In this document: piece after piece, positions 46,675-60,500 of the stretch | How the letters are laid out: each line of letters starts with the position of its first letter | How positions within the stretch are numbered: position 1 is the first letter of the stretch | DNA from: Bemisia tabaci | Lineage: Eukaryota > Arthropoda > Insecta > Hemiptera > Aleyrodidae | Direction of reading: 5' to 3' | DNA length: 64,000 nucleotides | Assembly (NCBI RefSeq): GCF_918797505.1 | Contig: NC_092793.1 | Location: 5,280,366-5,344,365 of the forward strand | Notes under the pieces: model-generated | Database searches by the model: none | Seen by the model: only the letters and a program-made list of their open reading frames with translations | What the model was told of the DNA's origin: nothing | Position numbers and translations under genes: made by a program

Positions 46675-46940
46675 AGGCTGAAACATCGAAATCAAGTATC
46701 TCGATTTGCTACGTTGCAGACTTCCTGCCATTGTTTATTTTTTAAATACAAATTTACTCAACGTCAATCTTAAAAAACTTCCGTGATTTCTCTTTTCTAT
46801 GCGAATTAAATACTACGATAACTTCAAATAATGATGTTGATTCGTTCTCCTTTCGAAAAAATAGAACCGGAGCGGAGTCTTTTGGACGCCACAAACGAGA
46901 TACGTTGTACTTCGTTTAAGAGCTTCATCGTCAAAATATG
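46675..46940. mobile_element. Family B MITE, diverged
   Basis: AAGTATCTCGATTTGCTACG and TTGCAGACTTCCTGCCAT on one arm, and CACAAACGAGATACGTTG on the other. The interior matches the family. Confidence 0.8.
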
Positions 46941-48181
46941 TATGCATTTATATAATTGACAAGTAAAATTGAATGATAGTTAGAAATCAAAGAGACCGTT
47001 TTTTATGTACAGAGAGAACAATTTAATTGTCAAAACGAAGCGTATATGATGTATTATTCACAGTAATAATTGCTGTAAAAAAATAAAAACAACGAACAAA
47101 TTTAAAACTTTCAATCATTTGATGAAATATGAAAATACATTATTAAACTTTCAATAATTAAATAAAAGATAAAAATACGTTATATTTAAAAAATTCGATA
47201 AAAGGACGCTTGATCAGCAGGAATAAGGACACTTGAAGGGGCAACGAAGACTCATGTTTGATATGGAGACAGAATGAAGGCAAACAATAGCTTGAAACCA
47301 CCTCATTGAGGAATTTTCTTATCGTAACCAAACTGGCTCCAATCTGGAACAGAAAGAACAAAAAATATCATATTTTACGAGTCATAACTTGCTGTATCCT
47401 CACGGCAAATAACGTCAAAATTATTTTTTCAGCCAATGACAATGATTACTACGTACTGAATTAAATAAATTCAACCATAAATGAATAATTAAGGGAGAAC
47501 GAAAACACATCAGCTCAGAAAAATTAAAATAATCGAGACACACACACACAAAACTGCACAGTAGGTGAAGAAGTTACCTAGTTTAAGAAAAATGTTTTTT
47601 TCTGCCGAAAGACAAGTACTTATGGACACTTTAAAGCTCCAAGTTGAAACAGGTGTGCTAACTTCATGTAAATTAACCGTCTGTAATGGAAATTGATCAT
47701 TTTTCAGTTACCGAATTGGTTTGTTTTCGTTCTCATTGATTCAAATATTCTCAAAACCAATAGCCGTTTTAAATAAAACCTAACTGCAAATAAAACGTAA
47801 AAACTATAAAAAGTAGTGCATGAAACACCACAACGAACATGTTTAAACGTATATCGATATCTTAAAGCAGAGAACGTGCATCTAACTCCGTTACGTTGCA
47901 CATTTTATCTCGCCCTTTACTTTTCTAAAGGCAAAAAATTCTTAAAACTTTTTTTAACTTATACTAGCTGGTTTTATAAGACCTATAAACTTTATTTACC
48001 TATAAAAGACAAACATGAATGTAAATTTTGAAACTCAGTAATAGTGTCACATTTTCTCAGTTTAGTCATTTATACGGACTTTCCCATCCCGAAACAAAGT
48101 GAGAGCCCAGGTAAGATACGTTCAATATAGAAATGGCAACTATGATTCCTCGTGAGCCTTTCCCCCGACTATTGTTGAGTA
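46941..48181. other. Downstream flank of gene A
   Basis: AT-rich. Probably includes the gene A 3' end if AATAAA at 47991-47996 (minus) is used. An acceptor-like TTCTGTTCCAG at 47345 (minus) opens a short frame that does not match the family. Confidence 0.4.
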
Positions 48182-48345
48182 CAGCGGCGTGGCGTGCATT
48201 GCGATAACTCGATTGATCTGTCATTCAAACCCATAAAAAAGGATCGATAGACAGGGTGTTTGCAACGGACACCATAATAATCGATTCTTCACCACAGTTT
48301 AGAATAGGGCAATATCGATAATCGATCACTCACGCCTCGCAACTT
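48182..48345. mobile_element. Family A MITE overlapping the end of gene A
   Basis: CAGCGGCGTGGCGTGCATTG at the left and CACGCCTCGCAACTT at the right. The flanks share TTGAG. Its right terminus provides the stop codon and the last codons of gene A exon 6. Confidence 0.9.
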
Positions 48346-48515
48346 TTTGAGATTCTGTCAATGTACCCACCTCGAAGCTTGTGTTCGTATTGTTTGATTA
48401 AATTTAGATGGGGCTTGCTATTCAAGGGTCCTTTGGTGCCACCATACTCTTTCGGTAAGACGGACGGCGAAATGTGCTTGTGAAGAGACTCCATGTTAGA
48501 TCCGTGCAGATGGAT
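48330..48515 (-). CDS. Gene A exon 6 (terminal; stop codon inside a MITE)
   Basis: Acceptor ATTACAG|ATC. It encodes IHLHGSNMESLHKHI and the family signature LPKEYGG, followed by about 35 residues. The last codons (Ser-Cys-Glu-Ala-stop) lie inside the family A MITE at 48182-48345, so the present stop is element-derived. A possible poly(A) signal AATAAA (minus strand) is at 47991-47996. Confidence 0.88.
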   Translation of the reverse strand: MHLHGSNMESLHKHISPSVLPKEYGGTKGPLNSKPHLNLIKQYEHKLRGGYIDRISKSCEA

Positions 48516-51500
48516 CTGTAATCAGATGAAGTAGAGGTTAAACATTTAAGGAATTCTAGGCTTTAACTCGTGCATTAGCGAACATTCCATTCGGTTAATT
48601 TTTCAAGTACTCTGAGTAATAATATTCAGCCAACGAAAAAACGAATAGCCGTAAAAGCTAATGAACAAACTCTGATCGGTCGCCTCACTATGTCTCTCAT
48701 TCTGTCAAGTTCGCCTTCAATAACAGCGATGGCAATTTGAGCGGCGTGGGAGCTCGAATAGTTGCTCGCAGTAGCTTTGCTTTGTCACTTTCGCTCCGTC
48801 CCAACGAGGGATCAGTGGCGTGGCTTGCTTTGCGATATATCGATTGACCTGCCATTTAAACCTACGGAATGGGTCGATAGTCAGGGTGTTCTCAACGAAA
48901 ACCTTAATTATCGATTCTTTACCGCAGCTTCAAACGGGAAGATATCGATAATCGATCATTCACGCCTAGCCATTGCAAGGAACATGCGTTTGGACAAAAT
49001 TGGACAGCGTTTAGCAGAAAGGAACTGAGCTTCATCAGCTATTGCCAAATTTAACTGGGCAATTTATAATTTTTTACAAGAGAACGTTTGTTTGGATTCC
49101 TTTGAAAATTTTAGGGGCTTTGCTTCGCATTACGTAGAAAATTCACTGAAAATAGCACAAAAATCCGCACGGGCGTTTTCATGTAAGAATTAAATCATTA
49201 TGCCCTCATCATTTTCTTCATTGCCCAATTAAAGGCAATTGCGGATGTGGCTTGGCTCCTTTCTGCTTAACGCGGTTCAATCGAAGATGCTGTTAACGAA
49301 GAAACTTGTCTGCATTGAAACCAATATTTGATTTGGTTACGCCAGAAAAGGCCCGGCAAATTTGATTGAGCTACAAAATCAGTTGAATTTTTTAACCTTT
49401 CACGGACTTTTGCCAAGTTAAAGAGAGTATAATCTGTTTGAAAAATCTTCTCTCATACGCGCACCGTCTTACGCACTCATCCATTAAATAGGAGGAATCA
49501 CCGTTTTAAAAAGTGACTTCTTCATAGATTTTGCAGGAATAAAATTTCTTAGCATGCATGTATAAACACCGAACTCCAATATCGGGGGCGAAAATTCAAA
49601 CCTCCTCGATTTGTGCCTCCGGAAGAACGGTGATCATCAGTGAGCACGCGATCAGTCAACTTAACTCGCGTGTTTAAGTATAAATTTTATAAAAACTTTC
49701 AGATATTATATCAGCGATTTTCTAAAAAAAAATTATAGTAGGTAAAATTTTCAGAGAGCATTAGTAAATTTGAGAGCACAAATAATTGACTTAATCGACA
49801 AAGGAATTCACCGTTTAGCACGTTTTCAGATAAGTCCCTAAGTTAAAAATAATACCACCGTTTGCCTGTTGCTCCGCAGATGGAAACAACCTCCCTCTCT
49901 AAAAAAGATAGTATCTAAATATAATACCGGTTTAACTCGTTTACGCGTGAAGGAGCTCTATTTTAAATTATTAGATGCGGCACGAGAATCTATTAGAAAC
50001 TGATTAGAAACACGGTTAAACTAACTAGGTTGCAGTTATACAGCATTATTGGGTCATTATGAGCGTCATGCGGTGGCACCACTGATGATACAAAATTATT
50101 GTCTTAACTTCTGCTCTAAAGAAACCAGTTTCCTGAAAAACATGACAAAGATAGTGCGTGTGTAATTGTGCATGTAAGCAAGAATAATATCACGGGATAA
50201 TTCATTTGGGCATATCATGGACTATCACCCATGCATCGGAGATTCACACAGTTTTAGTGATTTCTCATCAATTAGTCTAAAATTATATTGTCGAACAATA
50301 TCTTATCGGCAATTAGGCTTACGTTTTACGCAAATGCAGTACTCGTGAGTAGAGGGATGGGTAAATTATACGTGTATCCGTATCTTTAGAGCGACATTTT
50401 TTCTCGGAAAACAACATGAATGAAAATATTCAGTTTTTCAACATCTTTTTATACTTTCATAATAATGCTGAACATTTGACGGATATTTGAGGGAAATGAA
50501 CTGTACTACATCAGACGTTGCCTGATTCCGTCTAATGTTTTACTTTCTATGTGGAAAACTAAGCAATACGGAAACTTGGAATTTTGTAAGGATATTCTTC
50601 ACAATTTGAAGTAAATTTTTAGAGAGTATGAAAACATCCAGTGGTTTAGTTCTCTGTCAAAGAAAATTTAAGAAAAAAAAAAAAAAAACACGAGAAAATT
50701 TATCAACGTGGGATGAATTTAGGCTGATTGCGATTAGAGCCGTCTGATTGAAGCGACTTTCGTGTAAACTCGTACCTAACCTACTATTCGTACTCGGCAA
50801 ATTTTTCACTGAAAAAATTAAATGATATTAATGAATACATGGTTTCTGGACGATAGTTTGCAATTAGGAACTACAATTTCTGGCTCATTCGTAAAAAAAT
50901 TTATAAGCTATGGGAAACTAATAGTGTATAAGTTGTTCCTAAACTGAGCCAAATATGGTAGTTCGTAACTGCAACATGTATAGTCCATTTTATGTACACT
51001 GCACTTACCCGCTTCCTCAGTTTGCTTTTCAAAAACGGTTTAAAAATAGAATACAGTGCGCTAAAGTACAGGGGCTGGTGAACTATGTGAATGGCTTTCA
51101 CTCTGAGGGGGATTTTTTCCTGAAAAAATAAAAAATAAAAGAATAATTAGTTCTCTGATGGTTTTTTCCATCCACGGTTTTAGATGAGTAAGTTCAAGTC
51201 GATGACCGAAGTACAAAACCTGGTATCTCTATTTCGCAGTTCCAAATTTTTTGCACCTATTTTATTTTGTTGAAAAGGAACGAGTCAATTTTACAGTCAG
51301 AAATTTTTACAGAATGTTTTTCTGAAAGAGAAGAAAAATCACTGATTTTTATGAAAATTACGTCGACTAGTTTTTTAAAGAAAAAATAAATTACGAAAGG
51401 AAAGAGGTCTGCATTGTCGCAACCGGAGATACATGGTTCTGCACTTCGATCATCAATATGAAAATTGTATCAAGAAATGATTGGGAACAAGTTTAGCTAT

Positions 51501-54500
51501 CATTTGATTTAAAATTTTCGGAGACAATTTTCAGACATCCTTTCAATAGAGAATTTGCAGGTGTCTGAAATTTGATGAATTTCGTGTTTAAGTGGAAACT
51601 ACCGAGTGAACTGAACACGAGGATAAGCTTGGTTCATGAATTGAACACTTGTTGGAGAAGATATGACAAAATGCTAAAATACATGTGTTTAATAGGAAAT
51701 GTCGCCAGACGACGTCACCAGGAGGTGCATTTTCTCAATTTTAAATCTATTTTTATACTATTCCCCATATCAGAAAAAAGTATAAAGAATACCGTGAAAT
51801 CAGCTCTTTAAGCACTTTTAGATGAATCAATAAAACATTTGCATGCAAATTCTCCATTGCTCGAAATGCGGTTTTAGTTTCACTTAAAACAATCATGTTC
51901 ATTTTCACATCTAAACCACGGTTCAGTAAGGTAGCTCATTACGTAATCTGCCAGTATGGTTTTGATTGAAGATTCTGGACCATATCAATATTTTGTCCCT
52001 GCTGTTAGTGATCGCGTTAGTGACGATTTTTCCCTGCCTGGGGTGAGATTGGTTGCAAGTTCTTGTGGTCTTAAGCCCGATTATTGACTCTACATCGATC
52101 CGACAAGACAAGACAACGCTCCGTACTGACGCAACGTATCGCATTTCGATGTTTTTGTCGTATCGACATAGATTCAACAATCGGGCCACTGGCCGTTTTT
52201 AACCCTGAGACATCTTGTATTAGAAGTTAACAGATCAATTCTTTATCCATTTTCCCAATTGGTTGCCTCTCTGACGTTAGGGCGTATCTAGATTCCCCGT
52301 GAGCCCTTTTTTACGTATAAATGTATGCTTTCTGGGGCTCATGCGGTAATCGAGATAAGCCCTTACGCCAGAGAAGCGACGAATTGACGCTTCCGAAACG
52401 TTGACGTGCTATTGCGTAATTATTGACCCTTGTTAATTGTGCTATCATGAACTTACTCACAACTGACTTGGTTAATGACTTCAAAGAAGTTCGCAAGACC
52501 GAGAACATCACTTCTGCAGTGCTAAGGAAGAACGCCGTATGAACACTTGAGAGTTGCCAAATTTTTCTTCATAAAAATGCATTTTAAACGACATTTGTGA
52601 ATATTCTTCCTTGAAATTTTCAGATATTGCTTGTAGATTGAATGGGCCTGTTGCAAACTTTTGCTAGAGCAAAAATAAGAGTTGCTTCTTGTAGATAATG
52701 CCTCAAAAATCACGATGAGCGCATCGGCAAAGTCTGAAATGCACTCATAACTTCACAATCTGCGTAAGAAATTTGCGTTTTTTTAAGCTTCCCGCTTCAA
52801 AAACGATACTACGGCATAGGTGAACATTTTGTTAGAGGAGTCGCTCCATCGTCGGCGATATTCATTATGGCCGACGCTTGCACGCAGTTCCGCGCGTAAT
52901 TCAAGGAGAGTTCAAGGTCAATCAATTCGGGCGTGGAAAATATGAACGTTAACACACCGATTGTTATCTGGTCCAATCCAGTTCAGGTGTTATCTCGTCC
53001 CATCAAACGTGTTTTGGCGGATTGGCGTCGGCTATGATGATTATTGCCGACGATGGAACGACTCCTCTTACAAAATGTTCATCTGTGCCGTAGTATCGTT
53101 TTTGAAGCGGGAAGCTTAAAAAAACGCAAATTTCTTACGCAGATTGTGAAGTTATGAGTGCATTTCAGACTTTGCCGATGCGCTCATCGTGATTTTTGAG
53201 GCATTATCTATAAGAAACAACTCTTAGTTTTGCTCTAGCAAAAGTTTGCAACAGGCCCATTGCGTACAAAATTGTCTGGAAATCTTGGAAACAAATATTC
53301 TCAATCTGACCAGTAAAATCGGTTCTTATCGAAGGAAACTTGGCAATGTCTGACGGCTCATGAGACGTTCTTCCTTATAGCACAGCAGACTTCGTCTCAG
53401 ACGAGATAATGGTATTCCCTATCAGAATTGACGGATTCTGTTGACCCCGTAACTTACTTGCATGATTAGACAGGTTTCTATGATCAACATATGAAGTTGA
53501 TCTGGAAAGCACTTCCCCCCATTCATGCAGAAAGAAAGCAAGTTCTTTCTTCTTTAAAAAGATGGTGATAAAAATGTGATTACACGACCTCATTTCAAGA
53601 CAACTCCAAATTGTAGATTAGAGGCGCGTTGCGCGTGTGTAGTTATGTTATTACCAGTCTCTACAAAACAATCATTGCGGACTAAATGCACCGCGTTAAG
53701 CAGAAAGTAACCAAGCTACGTCAGCAATTGCCAAATTTAATTGGTCGGTTTAATTTTCACATGAAAACGGATGATCCGATTTTTGTGCAAATTTTAGACA
53801 TTTTCTGCACAGTACAAAGCAGTTTCCTCAAAATTGCCAAAATAATCGGCACAAGCGTTCTCCTGTGAAAAATTGTGGCAAAAGCTGATTTGGCATGCTT
53901 CCTTTTTGCTAAACGCGGTCCAAATATGAGTCCAGATGCATAGGCGAGGCCAGACTTTTTTTGGAGACGGGGGGGGGGGGGCAAAGGACAGATAGACCGC
54001 TTATAGGGATCTAATGGTTATAAAAGGCCACAAACTTAGGAATGGCTTTTCAAGTGTTCCCGCCTCGGGGGACAAGCTCCCAAAAGAGGGACGGAAAGAA
54101 ACATTAGTGAAAAAGAGGGACGGAAAGAAACATTAGTGAAAAAGAGGGACGGAAAGAAACATTAGTGAAAAAGAGGGACGGAAAGAAACATTAGTGAAAA
54201 AGAGGGACGGAAAGAAACATTAGTGAAAAAGAGGGACGGAAAGAAACATTAGTGAAAAAGAGGGACGGAAAGAAACATTAGTGAAAAAGAGGGACGGAAA
54301 GAAACATTAGTGAAAAAGAGGGACGGAAAGAAACATTAGTGAAAAAGAGGGACGGAAAGAAACATTAGTGAAGTGATTTTTAAAATATGATCGTAAGTAC
54401 CTGCACACAATTTGTTATCTGCCATGCAGCAGAGGGCGTGACTAATTTTGCTTGTTGATAGATGCTCATTCCTTGCATGTCTATGATGGCAACTCCGCCG

Positions 54501-57500
54501 GCAATTTGAAGCTTAGGGTCCATCAAAGCCACTTCAAATGAACTCGTCCCGACTTGAAACATATCTTCTAGACTAATTTGAGAAAAATCTGTGTTTCCTG
54601 AGTAAAAATATGAAATTATGTAAGTGAAAAAAGCAAGTAAAAAGAAAATAAATGTCTTGCTGAGAATTACTTTATATCGTGTATATTTTTTGTGTATTCT
54701 AAATAATTTTGTAGGAAATATATCATGGCTGGAGTGAATTCAATCACTGACTGTTATACGATTCAGACCCAGAATAGAAAACATTTCGACACATCTTGCG
54801 ACATTGTCTCAACAAAGGTCTTGGAAAATTGTATACAGAGTGATCCAAGAGTTCCACACCATCCCTAAAACCCCAGCATTCTTGCTCCTTTTTAGGGTGG
54901 TCTCTTTAAAATTGTGGGGGCTGCTATGCGTCGCTTCGTTTGATCTAAAATTACTCACAAAATATCTAGTCTCAATCACGGCCGGATTTACCTACTTGCC
55001 TATGGGCCGCCTGTATTTTGCCGCCCTCTTCTCATTCGTTTTGGAACATCAATAAAAACCATCAAGTGAACGTGCCGGAGCGGGAGGGGTGCACTTATGC
55101 ACCCCTTCGCGTCTTAACGCGTTTAATCGTGTTGGACACATTTTTTTGCGAGAGCCCTGTCAACACTACTTGCAAAAGTTCACAGAACTTTGCGCGAAAG
55201 TTAAGTTCCGTAAACTTACCTGTGTGTGAACAAGGCCTTCCATTTATAAGAAATGAACGAAAAAATTATGAAAGAACAAACATGAATGTGGTTTAATAAT
55301 TTTAACTTCCGCCGCCGCGCCGCGCTGACCGCATTGTGTTTAAAGCAATGCGTGAAGTATTCCCACAGTATTGTAGGCGCTATGCGTTTCTCGCCGACCG
55401 CTGCTGAACGTACTGTGTTTGACGCAATGCTTGAAATATTTGTGCAGTCTAGTAGGCGCTATGCCGGTCACGTCAACCGCTGCTGACCGCACTGTATTTG
55501 ACGCAATGCTTGAAGTATTTGTGCAGTCTTGTAGGCGCTAATATGTGTTACATGCCGACCGCCACGCCGAGGGCTTCTCCTTTTCATCTCAAGTCCTCGT
55601 CATCATTGCTCTCTGCGCAGCGCCATTCCAGGCCAAATTGCGTGTTTGGTTTCTCTCTTAACTGGACTAATTAAAAGTTCTGTCTCTCTTGCATCACCGG
55701 AAAGCGACAAAATTAGAAAATACTCTACTTTCAGGAAACGAGAGATTTTGTCGCCTGTTCTCGTTTGTAATTTTTTTTCTGAATTTTTTTGTACCTGCAT
55801 TTAAAAAAATTGCAAAATTTGCCGCCCCCTAAATTTGCCGCCATGAGCCGCGGCCAACGTGGCCACCCCCGAAATCCGGCCCTGATCTCAATATATCAAT
55901 TTTTCCGAAAGTTACAAGAGTGATGCATATAGTACTGCTGGTGCGGAACTTTTAGATCACCCTGTATGTACCGCAAAATTGACAACTTACTGACACAGAT
56001 GACTGTCACTACCCTGCCTAATTTGTCTGTGCCAGGTAGTAAAGTGAGAAAACACATATCGTATATATAAGATCTCTCCGAGGGATAACAGTAACGATAA
56101 AAATCTGGATACTTTCTCTTCATTTCATAGTAACTTTTAATCTGAAACAGAAAAATATAAATAAAATTAAATATAGTAATGTCACAATTAATGAAAAAAT
56201 TAATTGATACTTTTTTTGTACCTGAGTTTATTCATCAAATAATATGCGTGTATTATGTGCATGTTACTTGAAAACTTACGATAGATCATGCAGGTCATTA
56301 AACCAAGAATCCTAACGTGCTCAAATTGATTGTTTTCAAATGTAAGTATTTGGTAAAAACTCGTTGAAATATAAAAATTATTTCAAGTAAAATATAATTA
56401 TTAATCATATAATACAAAATAAAAAAAAATCAAATCCGTTTTCGAAGAATGATTAGTCCTTATAAAGGCTTAAATTACATTTGGAGCCCGAAACAATGAG
56501 GGTGAATGAGGGGAGAATGAAGGGGGACTCGTAAAAAATTGACGAGAAAAGTAAGTTAAGCTTCATACTTTGTGATATTTTTAGTGACGGAATTTATATT
56601 TTCTTTGTTTGTCCTTAACATATAACCTACAAATTTAAACTCAGTTATTTTTGAGAAACGGAGGATTTCCTTTCCATCTTATATGTTGGAAGTTTAATTT
56701 GTTTTCTTTCTTTCCCATGTATTTATTTATGATACGCGCACAGAAAAAGCCAGACAGAGAAAAGAATTAGGCAGTTAAGAACGCTTATTTCCATAAGAAC
56801 ATTCCACTCAGTAAATACGCGCATTGCGAACACATGAGACATACGAGAACGGGTTTTATTCTGCAAGAGAAAGAGGAGTAGACTTATGCATATAAAATTA
56901 TTCAAAGCTGTTTATGAGAATTTAACTTTGATCGCACTTTTCGCCATTGTTCACATAAGTAAGTAATTATAAAGCTGATTTTTTTATTCTCTGTCAATTT
57001 TATGCGGTCCTCACGTTTTTCATGCTTATAATCACTCATTTCCTGTTAAAATATTAATGAGCAAGTAAATAAAGTGATAGTATAAAATGAATTCTTGGTT
57101 TCCGACGTAAATAGCTTAGTTGCTGATCGTCGTGACTAATTTCACTAACTAGTAAAATATGTTTATTTTTGAGTGGTTTCTTTAAATATAGTGCCCATTA
57201 AATTGTGAAGAGATGCCCAATGGACACGGTTACGTGAGATATAACAATAATGAAGAATGAAGAGTTCAAGACAATATTTTGTTAATGTGCCAGAGAGCAT
57301 GACGAAAAGACTCGTACCGAACATTTGGGCAACTCAATGAAAAAACTTAAGGAAATCGGGTGTCGAAACTAGTTTTTTTATATCGTGAGCAGTGCCCATG
57401 CACCTCACGTGCAGAGAATCACAAATAGAGAATGGAGGGGGGGGGGGGGCGAGAAGAAAAAATCGATATCTATTTGGCAAATATCCTCTCACAGTGATGT

Positions 57501-60500
57501 GTGTCATTGACAGCACCAACTTACATTCGTATCACGTTTTATTAACTCCTCTCATATGAAACGCGGCTCATTCAACATGGGCTCCACGTTGCACAATTCG
57601 TCGCTTGGCTGACATAAGGGCGTAACTATATACATTGAGATGAGCCCGGAAAAGCATTGAAACGTATGGAAGACTGGGTTCATTGCATAGTGCAGTTACG
57701 CCCTCATGTCAGGTAGGCGACGAATTGGTAGGTCCTTAATACTGGCACTTTTAATGGAACTGTGTGCCATTTTCCTTTGTTTTACAAACTTACATTTTCA
57801 AAAAATATTTGACTTGAATTGTCTCTGATACACTCTGGATTGATTTTGATTTGGAAGAGTCTATGTTTTGGTTTAAGGTGATTCTTCAAGGTTTCTGGCG
57901 TGGTCGAATTGATGTGTGATATTTGCATAGATTATGTAAAAAATCTCAGCAGATTTTGAATTTTGTCCAAAAAAAGACGATACCCCCTTCGCCTTCGCAT
58001 GAGCCCGAAAAATCATTCTAAGCCAAAAATTGGCAAAACCTGGTGAAATAAAGGCAGAATCCTGTTTGGAAAAAAACTCGCATTCAATACAATTATCGAT
58101 TTCTATATTGAATGCGAGATTTTTTGCAACCAGTATTCTGCTATCAGGTGCTATCTATGGAGGTGTTGGAGTGGGTCCCCCCAGGTAGGCGACGGAGAGG
58201 GCGTCCAGCCAAACGGTGGGTAGAGGGCATCCGTGAAGAGATGGAGAGATGCCAGCTTCCTGAGGATCTCTACCATGACAGATTCCTGTGGAGAGTAGGC
58301 GTCGCAGAGCGCCCTAGCGCGCCGTAAAAGCGGCTCATACATACATACACTGTGCTATCGGATCACTAGATTTTGCCAATTTTTTGGTTTGAATTGATTC
58401 TTTGGGCTCATGCGCAGCGGCTATTGTCCTTCTTTTGGAAAAAAATTCAAAATCTGCCAAGATTTGTAAAATAATCCATGCAGTATCTCGCACACCAGTT
58501 TGACAACGCCAGAAACCTCGAGGAATCACCTCAATAAACACACAATGAATGAAATGAGAGAATTTTTTTTTAAAAAAAAAGTCCCAAGTTTTTCGGCTTA
58601 GGTAATCGAAATTTCTCTCTGTATTTTTTTTAATTAAAAAAAATTCAGATTTGAGTAATTTTTGGAATCGAAGCACAAATGACTGAGGTTTAGTAGGTAC
58701 CATTTGCCGTGAAGAGTGAAGATTAAAATTTCGGCAACAACGTTACCTATCAAACGCACAATAGGGCAAATATGACTTCCACACCTAAAGTCCACTTAAT
58801 CTGACAGAACCCTATTTCATTAAATCACAATTACGTTTGTGAGTCATGTCAATATTTTACGAGAGCTTATGGCGATGTTCCACCTCGTAACAAAAGGTTT
58901 TGTGAAATTATAATGTTTTGTCAATAACAAAACTCTTGAATTTAAGCAGTGTACTTGAACGAAATAATATTGAGAAGAAAACTTACTAATTTATAGGCTT
59001 TATCCACGTCATGTTTTCTTGCTCGTAGAAATGCCATGCAAAATACATCGTCTACTCTGGAGTTCATTGATAGATCCTCTGCAGAAAAGAAGAAGAAAAA
59101 ATTAAATTCAGCTCGAAGTTCATTTTTTTTTTTCAGTAAAAAGTATTTAAATTGGATCACTATACAAGTTAAGAATTTAAGCATTCCGAAACATGTTTAT
59201 CAAAATTCCACGTACGTAAAATACGATTCGTGCGGAACAAAAACTACTGAAATTGAAACTAAAAAAAAACCAAGGGAACTAAAACTAGGGAAAACTAAGA
59301 TATTGAGTGTTCTCCGATACGTGTTCAAACCTCCCACTCATGAAAAAATAAAAGCCTACGTGAGTCAAATCGCGCATTAAACGTTAGTGTAACAGTCCCA
59401 TTCGGCATGAAATATGACAACCTCAGTATCGGCGCTGCGGCTCATCTGTTGCACGTTGTTTACACTTGGAAGAACACAGGGTGGGAAAGGAACACTGATG
59501 GAGCCTGCCAAGACCGTTTCAGTGCGTAATTTGATGCAATTGGAATCTCGTTTCACTAGTGAGCGGGGAATTTAAAATTCCCGTGATCCATGTAAATTAA
59601 GAACATTAATATCTAAGTTAGGAAATAATTTCAGTAATTTTTGTTACCGAAATCACAGAAACTTCGTGAGGGGGTGAGGAGGGACGCCGTAAGTCAAATT
59701 GTGATAAATTTTTTTTTTTAAAAAATTTCAGGTGATTCGTCAAGCTCAAGTGATGTGGTCGAACTGGCATGCGATATATCGCATCGATTAGGTACAAAAT
59801 CTCGGCAGATTTTGAATTTTTAGCAAAAATAGGACGATAGCCTCTGCGCATGAGCCTAAAGAAACATTCTAAACTCAGAAATCAACAAAATTCCCAGAAA
59901 TGAAAGCAGAATAGTGTTTGGAAAAAAACCTCGCATTCGACACAGAAATCGATAGCTGAATCGAATGTGAGGTTTTTTTTCATGCACTAATCTGCTTTCA
60001 TTTCTCTGAGTTTTGCCGAGTTTTGGGTTTAGAATGATCCTTTAGGTTCATGCGCAGGGGCTATCGTCCTTTTTTTGTGCTAAAAATCCAAAATCTACCG
60101 AGATTTTTGACCTAACCAATGCGATATATCGCATGCCAGTACGACCACGTCGCTTGAGCTTGACGAATCAACTCAAAATATTTTATACGAAAATCATATT
60201 CTACGCATAATTTTGAAGAGGGTACATGTAACAGAATAGCCTGTGTCACACTGTCAAAACTAGCCACCAAATATCAAGGTCAGGTGTTGTGATTGGCTTG
60301 TTCGATGACTTGGACGAATTACAGCACCTGACCTTGACATTTTGATGGAGTATTTTGATAGTGTGACACAGGCTAATGCTTAAATTCGCACCCTGTCCGG
60401 AGTTCCATCAGCATTTGGTAGGTATAATGTTTCAGATGTGTCGATCTTAACTCGAGTTTGCACTTGCTGGAATCAACAATGATGAAAAGAGGATGAAGAA

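Noticed and set aside
47158..47345. Exon-like frame after TTCTGTTCCAG, and a similar FQIGA frame at 37217 on the plus strand
   Set aside because: The FQIGA similarity to the exon 4 of the CRAL-TRIO genes is short, the downstream residues do not match, and no partner exons exist.
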